From Duganella rivi (GTDB taxonomy: Bacteria > Pseudomonadota > Gammaproteobacteria > Burkholderiales > Burkholderiaceae_D), in the NCBI RefSeq assembly GCF_009857435.1, contig NZ_WWCK01000003.1, positions 186,001-250,000 on the forward strand: a stretch of DNA of 64,000 bases, read 5' to 3'. Numbering within the stretch: position 1 is the stretch's first letter; each line of letters opens with the position of its first letter. Positions 6,130 to 15,664 of this stretch are shown piece by piece. Both the position numbers and the translations under genes were made by a program. Below the pieces are notes generated by a model. It saw only the letters and a program-made list of their open reading frames with translations. It was not told the DNA's origin and did no database searches.

Positions 6130-7734
6130 ATGCAAGTACCACATCAAGCCAGAAATGACTCCGAGACCGCCCAGGCGGGTGCAGCCAGGACGGTCGCGCA
6201 GAAACCGGGTCTTGTGGACCAGCGACCGGAGGCTGCGGCGCAGCGTAAGCTGGTTGAGATGATGAATAACAGCCCGCGCGTGCTACAGCAGCAAGCGCTA
6301 GGCCACGCTGTTGGTAACAGTCCGCGAATGGCAGCGCAGCGTCATAAAATGAACACGCTGCTAGCCGGGGCTGTTAATTCACAAGCGAACTCGGTAATCA
6401 GGAGTACCCCAGCGCCGACGGGGAACAGGGCAGCAGGCGAGTCGTCGCCGGTTGCACAATTAAGGCCGGCGCGGGCAAGAGTTACTTGGGATACCACGCA
6501 CGTGGTTAAAGAGATTAACGGCAGCCTTTTCGGGAACGGCGATTACACGGCAAATGAAGTTGCACCTTGGGGCGAACTCAGGCTCGGCGATGTCGTGATA
6601 GTCGATGATGAGGATTTGTTCATGTCGCGTCGGGGCGCAAATCAGGAAGACCCGAGGAGGAGAGATGCTGATCGGGTGAAACCTCCTGCCACGGAATGGA
6701 TCCGTGTTTTGCGCATGCAGGGTGTCGACGTACCGACATTGAAACTTTTTGTCCGCAGGGAGACGATCGCCATCAACGGGGAAGAGGAATCGCCGGAAGA
6801 TGGCCTGCACGACCTGAATCTCGGCGGCACTGAGGTGAATACTCTGCTTCTTATTGAAGAGATTCGCGCGAAGTTAGGCCATTTGAACAACGAATTGCTT
6901 GTGCCCGAGGATCAAATTAGTCCCTCTGACCTCAAGAACAATGCAAGTACTTTTGCGATTAAGCTTGAAGCTAAGCGAAGTCTTGCACAGGGAATAGCGG
7001 ATGCAAATTTCCCTGGCATGTACGATTGCCTCGTTCGTTTCCATGTCAAGGACGAAAATGTCGGCAAGGTGCATCCCGGTGTTAACTCTTGGGCCTACCT
7101 GAAGCATTTGAAGGGGGAGAGGGTTGCGCAGGAAACCGATACCGAGGCCCTCGCGGCGAAGCACATGGACTATGGCCATGATGCTGAATCAGTGAATGGT
7201 GTTGAAGTTGTGACGGATAGTCCGTTCGTTTCAACGTCGGAGAATGTCGAAAAACTGGTAGATGCCGACAGCCCTTTCAATCCTAATCGTGGCCTGGCCC
7301 TTGCCGCTAGCAGCAACCAAGGTGAACAGAGTATGCTGCGTAAGTTTAACGCGCCCAAAAAAAACCTCGACGCCCCCTCAATGGTTTCCAAACCATTCTC
7401 GCCATCCATCGCAACAAAAAAAGGCTCACAGTCGCGAGAGCCCGCACTATATGTATCTGACAAGATCGTCAATTTAACGCACGGCTACCCAAATCAGGTG
7501 CATGCGAATATTTTCGCGCCCAAAGCGCCAGTCGCTACGCACATTTCGATTTTACTCGTTCCCAAGTTGTTGACGACTCGGCCTGGCCCAGGTAATCCCA
7601 AAAGGTGCTGCATCCTGGAAGCCGAGGTGGTGATCAATGCGCCCACCACTGACCTCGCGCAATTCGTCGTTTTGGAGATCCGAAACCAGCTTCCTCAATT
7701 AGTGAAGCGATTCACCGATCCTCAAAAAAAATGA
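6130..7734 (+). CDS. Candidate eCIS cargo/effector protein (534 aa)
   Basis: The N-terminal ~110 residues are low in structure and carry repeats of the kind seen on proteins linked to extracellular contractile injection systems: KLVEMMNNSPRVLQQQALG (40-58) followed by VGNSPRMAAQRHKMNTLLAG (61-80). Next comes a WDTTHVVKEINGSLFG segment (120-135) and SRRGANQE (167-174), again reminiscent of that protein set. The C-terminal half is unassigned; SPFVSTSENVEKL (364-376) superficially resembles the STS motif of ADP-ribosyltransferases, which is weak evidence. No signal peptide is present. It lies 35 kb from the eCIS locus in this window, next to an integron and IS, and GC is lower than in the core genes. 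Its TGA overlaps the ATG of the next gene. Confidence 0.65.
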   Translation: MQVPHQARNDSETAQAGAARTVAQKPGLVDQRPEAAAQRKLVEMMNNSPRVLQQQALGHAVGNSPRMAAQRHKMNTLLAGAVNSQANSVIRSTPAPTGNRAAGESSPVAQLRPARARVTWDTTHVVKEINGSLFGNGDYTANEVAPWGELRLGDVVIVDDEDLFMSRRGANQEDPRRRDADRVKPPATEWIRVLRMQGVDVPTLKLFVRRETIAINGEEESPEDGLHDLNLGGTEVNTLLLIEEIRAKLGHLNNELLVPEDQISPSDLKNNASTFAIKLEAKRSLAQGIADANFPGMYDCLVRFHVKDENVGKVHPGVNSWAYLKHLKGERVAQETDTEALAAKHMDYGHDAESVNGVEVVTDSPFVSTSENVEKLVDADSPFNPNRGLALAASSNQGEQSMLRKFNAPKKNLDAPSMVSKPFSPSIATKKGSQSREPALYVSDKIVNLTHGYPNQVHANIFAPKAPVATHISILLVPKLLTTRPGPGNPKRCCILEAEVVINAPTTDLAQFVVLEIRNQLPQLVKRFTDPQKK

Positions 7735-8147
7735 CCGAAAACAAAACCAAGCCCACCACCGCCAGCATCGACGAATACATCGCCTCGCGCGCCAACGCGC
7801 AGCAAGCAGCCGATTGCCACGAGCTGATGCGCATGCTGGAAAAAATCACCGGCGACGCGCCGACCATGTGGGGGCCCAGCATCGTCGGCCACGGCGTCTA
7901 CCGCTACACCTACGAAAGCGGCCGCACCGGCGAAGCGCCCTTGGTCGGTTTCGCCATCCGCGGCCGCGAGCTGGTGCTGTATGTAATGGCCGAAGGTGAG
8001 GCGCAGCAAGCCTTGCTGTCCCAATTGGGCAAACACAAGATCGGCAAATCCTGCCTCTATTTCAAACAGTTGGCCGACCTTGATCGGCCAACGCTGGAAA
8101 AACTGCTCGCCGCCTCGGTCGCCGAAGTCCGCCGCCGATACCCATAA
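7731..8147 (+). CDS. DUF1801 domain protein
   Basis: A 138-aa protein with the DUF1801 fold (YdhG-like): ELMRMLEKITGDAPTMWGPS, then GHGVYRYTYESGRTGE and FAIRGRELVLYVMAEGE, ending KLLAASVAEVRRRYP. The family is common, cytosolic and functionally obscure. Base composition shifts sharply to the GC-rich core style at its start. The ATG overlaps the stop of the preceding gene by 4 nt, which may be coincidence at an island boundary and not evidence for coupling. Confidence 0.8.
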   Translation: MTENKTKPTTASIDEYIASRANAQQAADCHELMRMLEKITGDAPTMWGPSIVGHGVYRYTYESGRTGEAPLVGFAIRGRELVLYVMAEGEAQQALLSQLGKHKIGKSCLYFKQLADLDRPTLEKLLAASVAEVRRRYP

Positions 8148-8178
8148 TTAGTAATGACAAGTTAGAAATTATTTGCCA

Positions 8179-8198
8179 AAATGAATCAGGATTCATTT
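8179..8198. promoter_or_regulatory. Palindromic operator candidate before RND operon
   Basis: AAATGAATC-AG-GATTCATTT is a perfect 9-bp inverted repeat with a 2-bp centre, 85 bp upstream of the efflux operon's first ATG. TetR-family repressors of RND pumps bind dyads of this kind. No regulator gene is adjacent, so the binding protein is unknown. Confidence 0.4.
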
Positions 8199-8282
8199 AT
8201 TTGAGTCCGGCTGTCGTTCGTGCTGTCGCTGTTCTGCGCATTTCCATTTACCTAATTTGCAACACCGTTTTGAGGGGTTCTT

Positions 8283-9476
8283 ATGAATATCCGGGCGGCG
8301 ATCTCGCATCTTTTGTGTCTAGGCATGGCGCTCGCGCTGGCCGCTTGCGGTAAGCAGGAAGAGGGGGGCGCCCATGGCGCTGGCGGCGGGCCGCCTCCAG
8401 TTTCGGTTGCCGCCGTGGTCAAGCGCGATGTGCAGGAGTTTGACGAGTTCACCGCCCGCCTCGAAGCGCCGGACACGGTCGATATCCGGGCCCGCGTCGC
8501 CGGCACGCTGGTGCAAGTACATTTCCGCGAGGGCCAATTGGTCAACAAGGGCGATCCGCTGTTCACCATCGACCCGCGTCCGTATGCCGCGGAAGCCGCC
8601 CGCGCTGAAGCGCAACTGGCTTCGGCCCGCACGGCGAGCGAACTGAATAAGATCGAACTGGCCCGCGCCGAAAGACTGGTCGCCGTGCGCGGCGTCAGCC
8701 AGCAGGAGCTTGATCAACTGAAGGCCGCGCTGGCGACTTCGCTCTCGACCGTCAAGGCGAGCGAGGCGGCAGTGGTGCAGGCCAAGCTCAACCTCGAATT
8801 CACCCGCATCACCGCGCCGGTCAGCGGCCGTACTTCGCGCGCCAACGTCACGGTCGGCAATCTGGTCAACATCGGCGATCCGATCCTGACCACGCTGGTT
8901 TCCACCGACCGCATCTACGCTTACTTCGACGCCAGCGAGGCGCTCTACCTCAAGTACATGCAATCCGCACGCGATGGCACCCGCCCATCCTCGCGCGACA
9001 AGCCGAACGCCGTGCGCCTTGGCCTCGCCAACGAGGAAGGCTACCCGCACGAAGGCAAGATGGACTTTGTCGACAACCGCCTGAATCCCGCCACCGCCTC
9101 GCTGCGCGGCCGCGCCGTGTTCGACAACAAGGACGGCCTGTACACGCCGGGCCTGTTCGCGCGCCTGCAACTGGTCGGCAGCGGTACCTACAGCGCCACG
9201 CTGGTGGCCGACCGCGCCATCACCACCGACCAGACCCGCAAGGTGGTGCTTGTCGTCGGCAAGAACAACATCGTTGAGCAGCGCGAGGTCAAGCCCGGTG
9301 CTTTGATTGACGGCATGCGCGTGGTCAGCGGCGTCAATCCCGGCGAGCTGGTGATTATCGACGGCCTGCTGCGCGCTTTCCCCGGCGCGCCGGTCACGCC
9401 GCAAGTGGTGAAACTGGACGAACACGGCAAGCCGATCGCTCCGCCAGCGGGCGCCGCGCCTGCGGCCAAGGGCTGA
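8283..9476 (+). CDS. RND efflux periplasmic adaptor (MexE-like)
   Basis: A 397-aa membrane-fusion lipoprotein that links an inner-membrane RND pump to an outer-membrane channel. It has a lipobox signal peptide (LALAAC, Cys at residue 22), a barrel-sandwich hybrid half-motif (VDIRARVAGTLVQVHFREGQ, ~63-82), a coiled-coil hairpin (about 100-165) and the second half (ITAPVSGRTSRANVTVGNLV, ~178-197). The C-terminus is Ala/Pro-rich. It is followed after 10 bp by the pump and then by an OMF gene, giving a complete tripartite system. Closest resemblance is to the MexE/BpeE group. Confidence 0.93.
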   Translation: MNIRAAISHLLCLGMALALAACGKQEEGGAHGAGGGPPPVSVAAVVKRDVQEFDEFTARLEAPDTVDIRARVAGTLVQVHFREGQLVNKGDPLFTIDPRPYAAEAARAEAQLASARTASELNKIELARAERLVAVRGVSQQELDQLKAALATSLSTVKASEAAVVQAKLNLEFTRITAPVSGRTSRANVTVGNLVNIGDPILTTLVSTDRIYAYFDASEALYLKYMQSARDGTRPSSRDKPNAVRLGLANEEGYPHEGKMDFVDNRLNPATASLRGRAVFDNKDGLYTPGLFARLQLVGSGTYSATLVADRAITTDQTRKVVLVVGKNNIVEQREVKPGALIDGMRVVSGVNPGELVIIDGLLRAFPGAPVTPQVVKLDEHGKPIAPPAGAAPAAKG

Positions 9477-9486
9477 GGAGCGGCCC

Positions 9487-12400
9487 ATGGATATCTCGCG
9501 ATTTTTCATCGACAGGCCGCGCTTTGCCACGGTGCTGTCGGTCTTCATCTTCATGGTCGGCTTGCTGGCGATTTTCCAGTTGCCGATTTCCGAGTACCCG
9601 GAAGTGGCGCCGCCGCAGATCGTGGTGCGGGCGCAGTTCCCCGGCGCCAATCCGCGCGTGATCTCGGAGACGGTGGCTTCGCCGCTGGAAGAGCAGATCA
9701 ACGGCCTCGAAGGCATGCTGTACTTCGAAAGCCAGGCCACCGCCGACGGCAGCATGACGCTGACGGTCACCTTCAAAATCGGCACGGTGCCGGAGCAAGC
9801 CGAGACGGCGGTGCAGAACCGCATCAACCGCGCGCTGCCGCGCCTGCCGGAGATCGTGCGCCAGATCGGCGTCACCACCGAGAAGCAGTCGCCCAACCTG
9901 ACCATGGTGGTGCACATGGTCTCGCCGGACAATAGCCACGATGCGCTGTATCTGCGCAACTACGCCTCGCTCAACGTGCGCGACGATTTGCTGCGCATCC
10001 CCGGCATGGGCTCGGTGCTGCTGTTCGGCTCGGGCGATTACGCGATGCGGGTGTGGATCAATCCGCGCCTGCTGGCCGCGCGCAATATGACGGCCGGCGA
10101 TGTGGTCACCGCCATCCGCGAGCAAAACGCGCAGGTGGCGGCTGGCGTGGTCGGTTCGCCGCCAGCGCCCAACGATACCGACTTCCAATTGCAGGTCAAC
10201 GCGCAAGGCCGCCTGATCAAGGAAGAGGATTTCGCCAACATCATCATCCGCAGCGATCCCAAGACTGGCGCGCTGGTGCGCATCAAGGACATCGGCCGGG
10301 TCGAGATCAGCGCCAATTCCTATTCGCTGCGCAGCCTGCTCAACAACAAGGAAGCGGCGGCCATCGGTATCTTCCAGTCGCCGGGTTCGAACGCGCTCAA
10401 GCTGTCGAACGATGTGCGCGCGACCATGGAGAACGCCAAGAAGAATTTCCCCCAAGGCGTGGATTACGACATCGTCTACGATCCTACCCGCTTCGTGCAG
10501 ACATCGATCGAGAAAGTGGTGCACACGCTGATTGAGGCGGTGCTGCTGGTGGTGCTGGTGGTGATCATCTTCCTGCAAACCTGGCGGGCTTCGGTGATTC
10601 CGCTGCTGGCGGTGCCTGTGTCGATTGTCGGTACGTTTGCCATGCTGCTGTTGCTCGGCTACTCGATTAACACGCTGACCTTGTTCGGGCTGGTGCTGGC
10701 GATTGGTATCGTGGTCGATGACGCCATCGTGGTGGTGGAAAACGTCGAGCGTAATATTGCGGATGGCTTCACGCCGCACGACGCCACGGTGCGCGCCATG
10801 CGCGAGGTCAGCGGGCCGATTATCGCGATTGCGCTGGTGCTGTGCGCCGTGTTCATTCCGCTGACGTTTGTGCCGGGCTTGTCCGGGCAGTTCTACAAGC
10901 AGTTCGCGGCCACGATTGCGATTTCGACCGTGATCTCGGCCTTCAACTCGCTGACCTTGTCGCCGGCCATGGCGGCCCTGCTGCTGCGCCCGCACGACGC
11001 GCCCAAGGACAAGATCATGCTGGTGATGGACAAGTTGTTCGGCAAGTTCTTCCACTGGTTTAACTGCTGGTTCCAGCGCCGCAGCGCCTCGTACGGACGC
11101 GGCGTGACCGGGCTGTTGCAGCGCAAATCGCTGGCGCTGATTGTGTATGGGATTTTGCTGCTGTTCACCGGGCTACTGTTCTCGCGGATTCCAAGCGGCT
11201 TCGTGCCGGCGCCCGATAAGCAGTACCTGATCGGCATCGCCCAACTGCCGGCCGGCTCCTCGCTGGATCGCACCGAGAAAGTGATCCGGCAGATGAGCGA
11301 TATCGCGCTCAAGGTGCCGGGCATTGTGGATTCGATCGCCTTCCCCGGCTTGTCGATTGCCGGTTTCTCGTCGTCGCCGAACGAGGGTATCGTATTCTTC
11401 GGCCTTGCGCCGTTTGAAGACCGCACCTCGCGCGACTTGTCCAAGGACGCCATCCTTGGCAAGGTCAACGGGGCGATCCAGGCGATACAGGGCGCGCGCA
11501 TGTTCGTGGTGCCGCCGCCGGCCGTGGACGGCCTCGGCAACGCGGGCGGCTTCAAGCTGCAGGTGCAGGATCGCGGCGGGCAGGGCGAGCAGGCGCTGTA
11601 TGGGGCGGTTTGGGGCAGCGTGCTGGGGCCGATTTACGGCAATCCCAAGTCCTCGATCGGCACCCCGTACTCCAATTACGACATCAACGTGCCGCAATTG
11701 TTTGCCGATGTCGACCGCACCAAGGCCAAGCAGATGGGCTTGCCGCTGCAAGAAATTTACGACACCTTGCAGATCAACCTCGGCTCGCTGTACGTGAACG
11801 ACTTCACGCGCTTCGGCAAGACGTATCAGGTGGTAGTGCAGGCTGATGCGCCGTTCCGCGCGCAGGCCGGCAGCATTACCAACCTGGAGACGCGCAATTC
11901 GGCGGGCCAGATGGTGCCGCTGGGTTCGGTCATGCAGGTGAATCCAACCTTCGGGCCGACGCGGGTGACGCGTTACAACGGCTTCCCTTCGGCCGACATC
12001 AATGGCGCGGCCAAGCCCGGCTTCTCCAGCGGGCAGGCGGAGGCGGAGATCGAACGCATCGTCAAGCAACTGCCGCGCGGCATGTCCTACGAATGGACAG
12101 ACCTCAGCTACCAAGACCGGTTGACGCGCGATATCACGCTGCCCGGCATCAACGTCAAGATTCCGACCTTGGCGGCGGTGCTGTTCCTGTCGGTGGTGCT
12201 GGTGGTGCTGGTGCTGACCGCGCAGTACGAAAGCTGGAGCCTGCCGCTAGCGATCATCATGATCGTGCCGATGTGTATTTTGTCGGCGCTGTTCGGCGTC
12301 TGGCTGTCGCACTTCCCGCCGTTTGCGCAAGGCGGGGATTTGAACCTGTTCACACAGGTGGCGCTGGTGGTGCTGGTCGGGCTGGCGTGTAAGAACGCGA

Positions 12401-12783
12401 TTCTGATCGTGGAGTTTGCCAAGGAGCTGGAGGAGCAGGGACAGTCGATGGTGGACGCCGTCATCAACGCGTGCCGCCTGCGTTTGCGGCCGATTCTGAT
12501 GACGTCGATTGCGTTCTGCGCTGGCGTGATTCCGCTGATCCTGGGTAGCGGCGCCGGCAGCGAAATGCGCCGGGCGATGGGGATTGCCGTGTTCTCCGGC
12601 ATGGTCGGGGTGACGCTGTTCGGCATCTTCCTGACGCCGGTGTTCTACAGCCTGCTACGCAAGAGCACCGAGAAACGCCGTGCCCACGCAGTCGAACTGC
12701 GGCACCAGATCGACGCCGCCGCCCATCCATTCCACGCCGGTATCGACGATGCCGAGCCGCCGCACAAGAAGGGGGATGTATGA
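9487..12783 (+). CDS. RND multidrug efflux transporter (MexF-like, HAE1)
   Basis: A 1098-aa inner-membrane proton/drug antiporter, the usual length for a 12-TM HAE1 pump. The N-terminus MDISRFFIDRPRFATVLSVF is canonical. TM4 carries the proton-relay pair in GLVLAIGIVVDDAIVVVENV. The repeat half begins near 530, and TM10 region GLACKNAILIVEFAKELEEQ holds the conserved Lys. The segment around 690-790 (GGFKLQVQDR, YDINVPQLFADVDRTKAKQM) matches MexF-type pumps. It is placed in one operon with the adaptor and OMF. Substrates cannot be deduced, though MexF relatives export chloramphenicol, fluoroquinolones and trimethoprim. Confidence 0.95.
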   Translation: MDISRFFIDRPRFATVLSVFIFMVGLLAIFQLPISEYPEVAPPQIVVRAQFPGANPRVISETVASPLEEQINGLEGMLYFESQATADGSMTLTVTFKIGTVPEQAETAVQNRINRALPRLPEIVRQIGVTTEKQSPNLTMVVHMVSPDNSHDALYLRNYASLNVRDDLLRIPGMGSVLLFGSGDYAMRVWINPRLLAARNMTAGDVVTAIREQNAQVAAGVVGSPPAPNDTDFQLQVNAQGRLIKEEDFANIIIRSDPKTGALVRIKDIGRVEISANSYSLRSLLNNKEAAAIGIFQSPGSNALKLSNDVRATMENAKKNFPQGVDYDIVYDPTRFVQTSIEKVVHTLIEAVLLVVLVVIIFLQTWRASVIPLLAVPVSIVGTFAMLLLLGYSINTLTLFGLVLAIGIVVDDAIVVVENVERNIADGFTPHDATVRAMREVSGPIIAIALVLCAVFIPLTFVPGLSGQFYKQFAATIAISTVISAFNSLTLSPAMAALLLRPHDAPKDKIMLVMDKLFGKFFHWFNCWFQRRSASYGRGVTGLLQRKSLALIVYGILLLFTGLLFSRIPSGFVPAPDKQYLIGIAQLPAGSSLDRTEKVIRQMSDIALKVPGIVDSIAFPGLSIAGFSSSPNEGIVFFGLAPFEDRTSRDLSKDAILGKVNGAIQAIQGARMFVVPPPAVDGLGNAGGFKLQVQDRGGQGEQALYGAVWGSVLGPIYGNPKSSIGTPYSNYDINVPQLFADVDRTKAKQMGLPLQEIYDTLQINLGSLYVNDFTRFGKTYQVVVQADAPFRAQAGSITNLETRNSAGQMVPLGSVMQVNPTFGPTRVTRYNGFPSADINGAAKPGFSSGQAEAEIERIVKQLPRGMSYEWTDLSYQDRLTRDITLPGINVKIPTLAAVLFLSVVLVVLVLTAQYESWSLPLAIIMIVPMCILSALFGVWLSHFPPFAQGGDLNLFTQVALVVLVGLACKNAILIVEFAKELEEQGQSMVDAVINACRLRLRPILMTSIAFCAGVIPLILGSGAGSEMRRAMGIAVFSGMVGVTLFGIFLTPVFYSLLRKSTEKRRAHAVELRHQIDAAAHPFHAGIDDAEPPHKKGDV

Positions 12784-14180
12784 GCCCGCACCGCAAGTAT
12801 TTCCTGCTACTGGCGTTGGCCCTGGCCGGCTGCTCCAGCGCGCCGCCGGTCAAGCTGTATCAGCCTGAATTGGGCGGCGGCTTTGCGAATGCGCCGGCCG
12901 AGGCGGCTGCGGCCGAGCCGGTTAGCGAGTTCTGGCGTGCTTTCAACGATCCGCTGCTGGATTCGCTGGTGCAGCGCGCCTTGCAGGCCAACACCGACGT
13001 GCGCAGCGCCACCGCCAGCCTGCGCGAGGCGCGCGCGCTGAACCGCTTTGCCGACGCCAGCCTGTTGCCGAACGTGGGTGTGAACGCAGGCGTGTCGCGC
13101 GTGCGCGGCACCAACGATCTCGGCGTGCAGAGCACCAACAACCAATACGCGGTCGGCTTCGACGTGGCGTGGGAGGTCGATTTGTTTGGCCGCCTGGGCG
13201 ATGCGCGGCGGGCGGCGCAGGCGCAGGTCTTGGCCGGCGCGGCTGGCGTGCGGGCGGCGCAAGTCAGCGTCAGTGCCGAGGTGGCGCGCAACTACTTCGA
13301 GCTGCGCGGCTTGCAGGAGCAGTTGCGGGTGGCCGTGGCCTCGCTGGATACGCAGAAGGCGGCGCTGGAATTGGTCGATGCGCGCTTTGAAGTAGGGCGC
13401 GGCACGGCGCTCGATACGGAGCGTGCACGGGCCTTGGTTACTTCAACTGCGGCCAATATTCCAGCACTGGAAGCGGCGTTGATCCGCACGCGGTATCGGC
13501 TGGCCGTGCTGTGCGGCCAGCAACCGACCGCGCTTGATGCCGAACTAATGCCCGTTCAGCCGCTACCGGGATTGAAATCGGTGGAACTGGCTGGCATCGG
13601 TTCACCTGCTACCTTGTTGCGGCGCCGGCCCGATATTCAACTGGCCGAAGCGCAAGCTGCGGCTGCGGCAGCGCAGGTGGGCGTGGCCCGCAGCGCCTTG
13701 TTCCCGCAGTTGACGCTGGGGGGCACGCTGGGCCAGAACTCGCTGCAATTTAGCGACTTGGGCAAAGGCGCATCTTACGTCTACAACCTTGGCGCGCAGT
13801 TGACGTGGAATCTGCTGGACTTCGGCCGCATCCGCGCCCAAATCGCCGCTGCCGATGCACGCAACGAAGCCGTCATGGTCGCCTACGAGCGCGCCGTGCT
13901 GGGCGCGCTGGAAGAAACCGAGGGCGCACTGGCCACTTACACGCGCACCCAGCAGCAAACCACGCTGCTGTTCGAATCGGCGCGCTCCTCGGAGCAGGCA
14001 GCGGTGATTGCCCGCGAGCGCTTCGCCGTCGGCTCCACCGACTTCCTGACCGTGCTGGATGCCGAGCGCGAACTGCTCTCCGCCCGCGATCGCCTGGCCC
14101 AGGCCCAGGCCGGCGCCGCCACGTCGCTGGTGGCCGTCTACAAAGCCCTGGCCGGCGGCTGGGAGGTGCCGGCGCAGTGA
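12780..14180 (+). CDS. Outer-membrane efflux lipoprotein (OprN/NodT family)
   Basis: A 466-aa TolC-like outer-membrane factor with a lipobox signal peptide (LALALAGC). The two repeats characteristic of the family are visible (first around ALQANTDVRSATASLREARA, second around RRRPDIQLAEAQAAAAAAQV), forming the beta-barrel/alpha-tunnel. The start overlaps the pump's stop by 4 nt (ATGA), indicating translational coupling. It completes the tripartite efflux system. Confidence 0.93.
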   Translation: MSPHRKYFLLLALALAGCSSAPPVKLYQPELGGGFANAPAEAAAAEPVSEFWRAFNDPLLDSLVQRALQANTDVRSATASLREARALNRFADASLLPNVGVNAGVSRVRGTNDLGVQSTNNQYAVGFDVAWEVDLFGRLGDARRAAQAQVLAGAAGVRAAQVSVSAEVARNYFELRGLQEQLRVAVASLDTQKAALELVDARFEVGRGTALDTERARALVTSTAANIPALEAALIRTRYRLAVLCGQQPTALDAELMPVQPLPGLKSVELAGIGSPATLLRRRPDIQLAEAQAAAAAAQVGVARSALFPQLTLGGTLGQNSLQFSDLGKGASYVYNLGAQLTWNLLDFGRIRAQIAAADARNEAVMVAYERAVLGALEETEGALATYTRTQQQTTLLFESARSSEQAAVIARERFAVGSTDFLTVLDAERELLSARDRLAQAQAGAATSLVAVYKALAGGWEVPAQ

Positions 14181-14250
14181 GATGAGGCGGGTTTGCCCGG
14201 CGATGAACTGTTGTGCTAAATTGGCATGACCTCTTGCTAAGACAGAATCT

Positions 14251-15660
14251 ATGGACAAAGCCGCTTGGAATATGTGGAATCAGGATGCCGTGAGTTTGCT
14301 GGCGGCGCTGCGGCAGGCCGTCATGAGTTCGGAGCAGCTGGTTCAGGGGCACCTGGAGCGTATCGCGCAATCGCAGGCGCGGCTCAATGCGGCGACGCAG
14401 GTTTTCAGCGAGCAGGCGCTGTCTCAAGCGCGCCAGCTTGATTTGTCTGGCGATAAATCCTTGCCTTTGTTTGGCCTGCCTTGCAGCGTCAAGGAGACGT
14501 TTGGTTTAGCCGGTGAGCAGGTCACAGCGGGCTCGGTGCGCATGCAGCCGGAATTGCATGAGCAAGATGCGGAAATTGTGCGGCGCTTGAAGGCGGCCGG
14601 CGCGATCGTGATCGCGCGCAGCAATGTGCCGGAGTTTGCGATGACCGCCGAATCTTCCAACCCGCGCTACGGACGGACTAATAATCCGCTCGATCCGGCG
14701 CGCGTGGCGGGCGGCTCCAGTGGCGGGGAGGGCGCTCTGGTCGGTTCAGGCGGCTCGGTGTTTGGTGTTGGCTCGGACATTCTTGGCTCGATCCGTATCC
14801 CGGCGGCGTTTTGCGGCGTGGTCGGCTTCAAGCCGCATTCGGGCGCTGTCGACAAGCGTGGCACCTGGCCTACGGTGCGAGGCAATACGAAAAGCTGGCT
14901 CGGCCTCGGGCCATTGACGCGCAGCGTGCGCGATGCCGAACTGGTCTACAACGTCATCGCAGACCAGCCGATTGCTGCGCCTGCCGAGCTGGGCGGCCGC
15001 CTGGTGATTCCGCGTGGCTTCCCACTGAAGATGCGGGAGCCGTGCATCGCCGCAGCGCTGGACTGCGCCACCAAGACACTGCTCAATGAAGGCTACGCCG
15101 AAGATGGGCGCGACTTCGGCGACGTCTGTCACCTCTTTCTGCAAATTCCCAAGCTGATCCTCGATGATTTTTACGGCGACTGGATACGCCTGCTCTCCAG
15201 TCCCGAACACGGCCGTTTCTCGCCGCTGAAGGAACTGTGGGCACAGTTGATAGGCAAGCCGACCATCGACGACGGCCTGCTGAAATGGATGCTGATCGCG
15301 CCGCTGCTGAAACCGCGCAGTGAAGCCAAGGTGCAAACGATCGCGGCCACTTTCGCGCGGGCCCGCATCCATTACCAGTCATTGCTGGGCACCGATGGCG
15401 TCATGGTGCTGCCGACGCTGGGCCTGCTGCCACCGCAGCACGGCAAGATGAACCGGCTATCCTTGAAGCCCGGCGTGAACGGCCTGTTCACCGCCCACAC
15501 CATGGGCAACTACCTCGACCTGTCGGCCATCGCCGTCCCAGCCCGCAAGTTCAGCGACCCAGCTACCGGACTGCCGCCCAGCATCTCCGTCCTGTGCGCA
15601 CCGGGCGCAGAAGCCAAACTCTTCGCCGCCGCCAAGCGCCTCGAAGCAGCGCTTAACTAA
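14251..15660 (+). CDS. Amidase signature family hydrolase
   Basis: A 469-aa amidase of the Ser-cisSer-Lys class. The catalytic Lys is K81 (CSVKETF), the cis-Ser is S156 in the Gly-rich motif AGGSSGGEGALVGSGG, and the nucleophile is S180 (GSDILGSIRIPAAFCG). The usual GSD(T/I)GG motif has Leu for the first Gly, as in some eukaryotic-like FAAH relatives. Substrate unknown; it is not clustered with gatB/gatC, so it is not expected to be GatA. It lies alone after the efflux operon; 70 bp separate it from the OMF gene. Confidence 0.85.
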   Translation: MDKAAWNMWNQDAVSLLAALRQAVMSSEQLVQGHLERIAQSQARLNAATQVFSEQALSQARQLDLSGDKSLPLFGLPCSVKETFGLAGEQVTAGSVRMQPELHEQDAEIVRRLKAAGAIVIARSNVPEFAMTAESSNPRYGRTNNPLDPARVAGGSSGGEGALVGSGGSVFGVGSDILGSIRIPAAFCGVVGFKPHSGAVDKRGTWPTVRGNTKSWLGLGPLTRSVRDAELVYNVIADQPIAAPAELGGRLVIPRGFPLKMREPCIAAALDCATKTLLNEGYAEDGRDFGDVCHLFLQIPKLILDDFYGDWIRLLSSPEHGRFSPLKELWAQLIGKPTIDDGLLKWMLIAPLLKPRSEAKVQTIAATFARARIHYQSLLGTDGVMVLPTLGLLPPQHGKMNRLSLKPGVNGLFTAHTMGNYLDLSAIAVPARKFSDPATGLPPSISVLCAPGAEAKLFAAAKRLEAALN

Positions 15661-15664
15661 GTGC

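Noticed and set aside
7201..7260. ADP-ribosyltransferase domain in the 6130 protein
   Set aside because: Only an STS-like motif is visible; the matching Arg and catalytic Glu motifs cannot be placed, so it is not called.
8319..9959. Long minus-strand frame (546 aa) opposite the efflux adaptor gene
   Set aside because: It is a shadow of the adaptor and pump genes in GC-rich DNA; the product shows no domain, signal or ribosome site, and the plus-strand genes are unmistakable.
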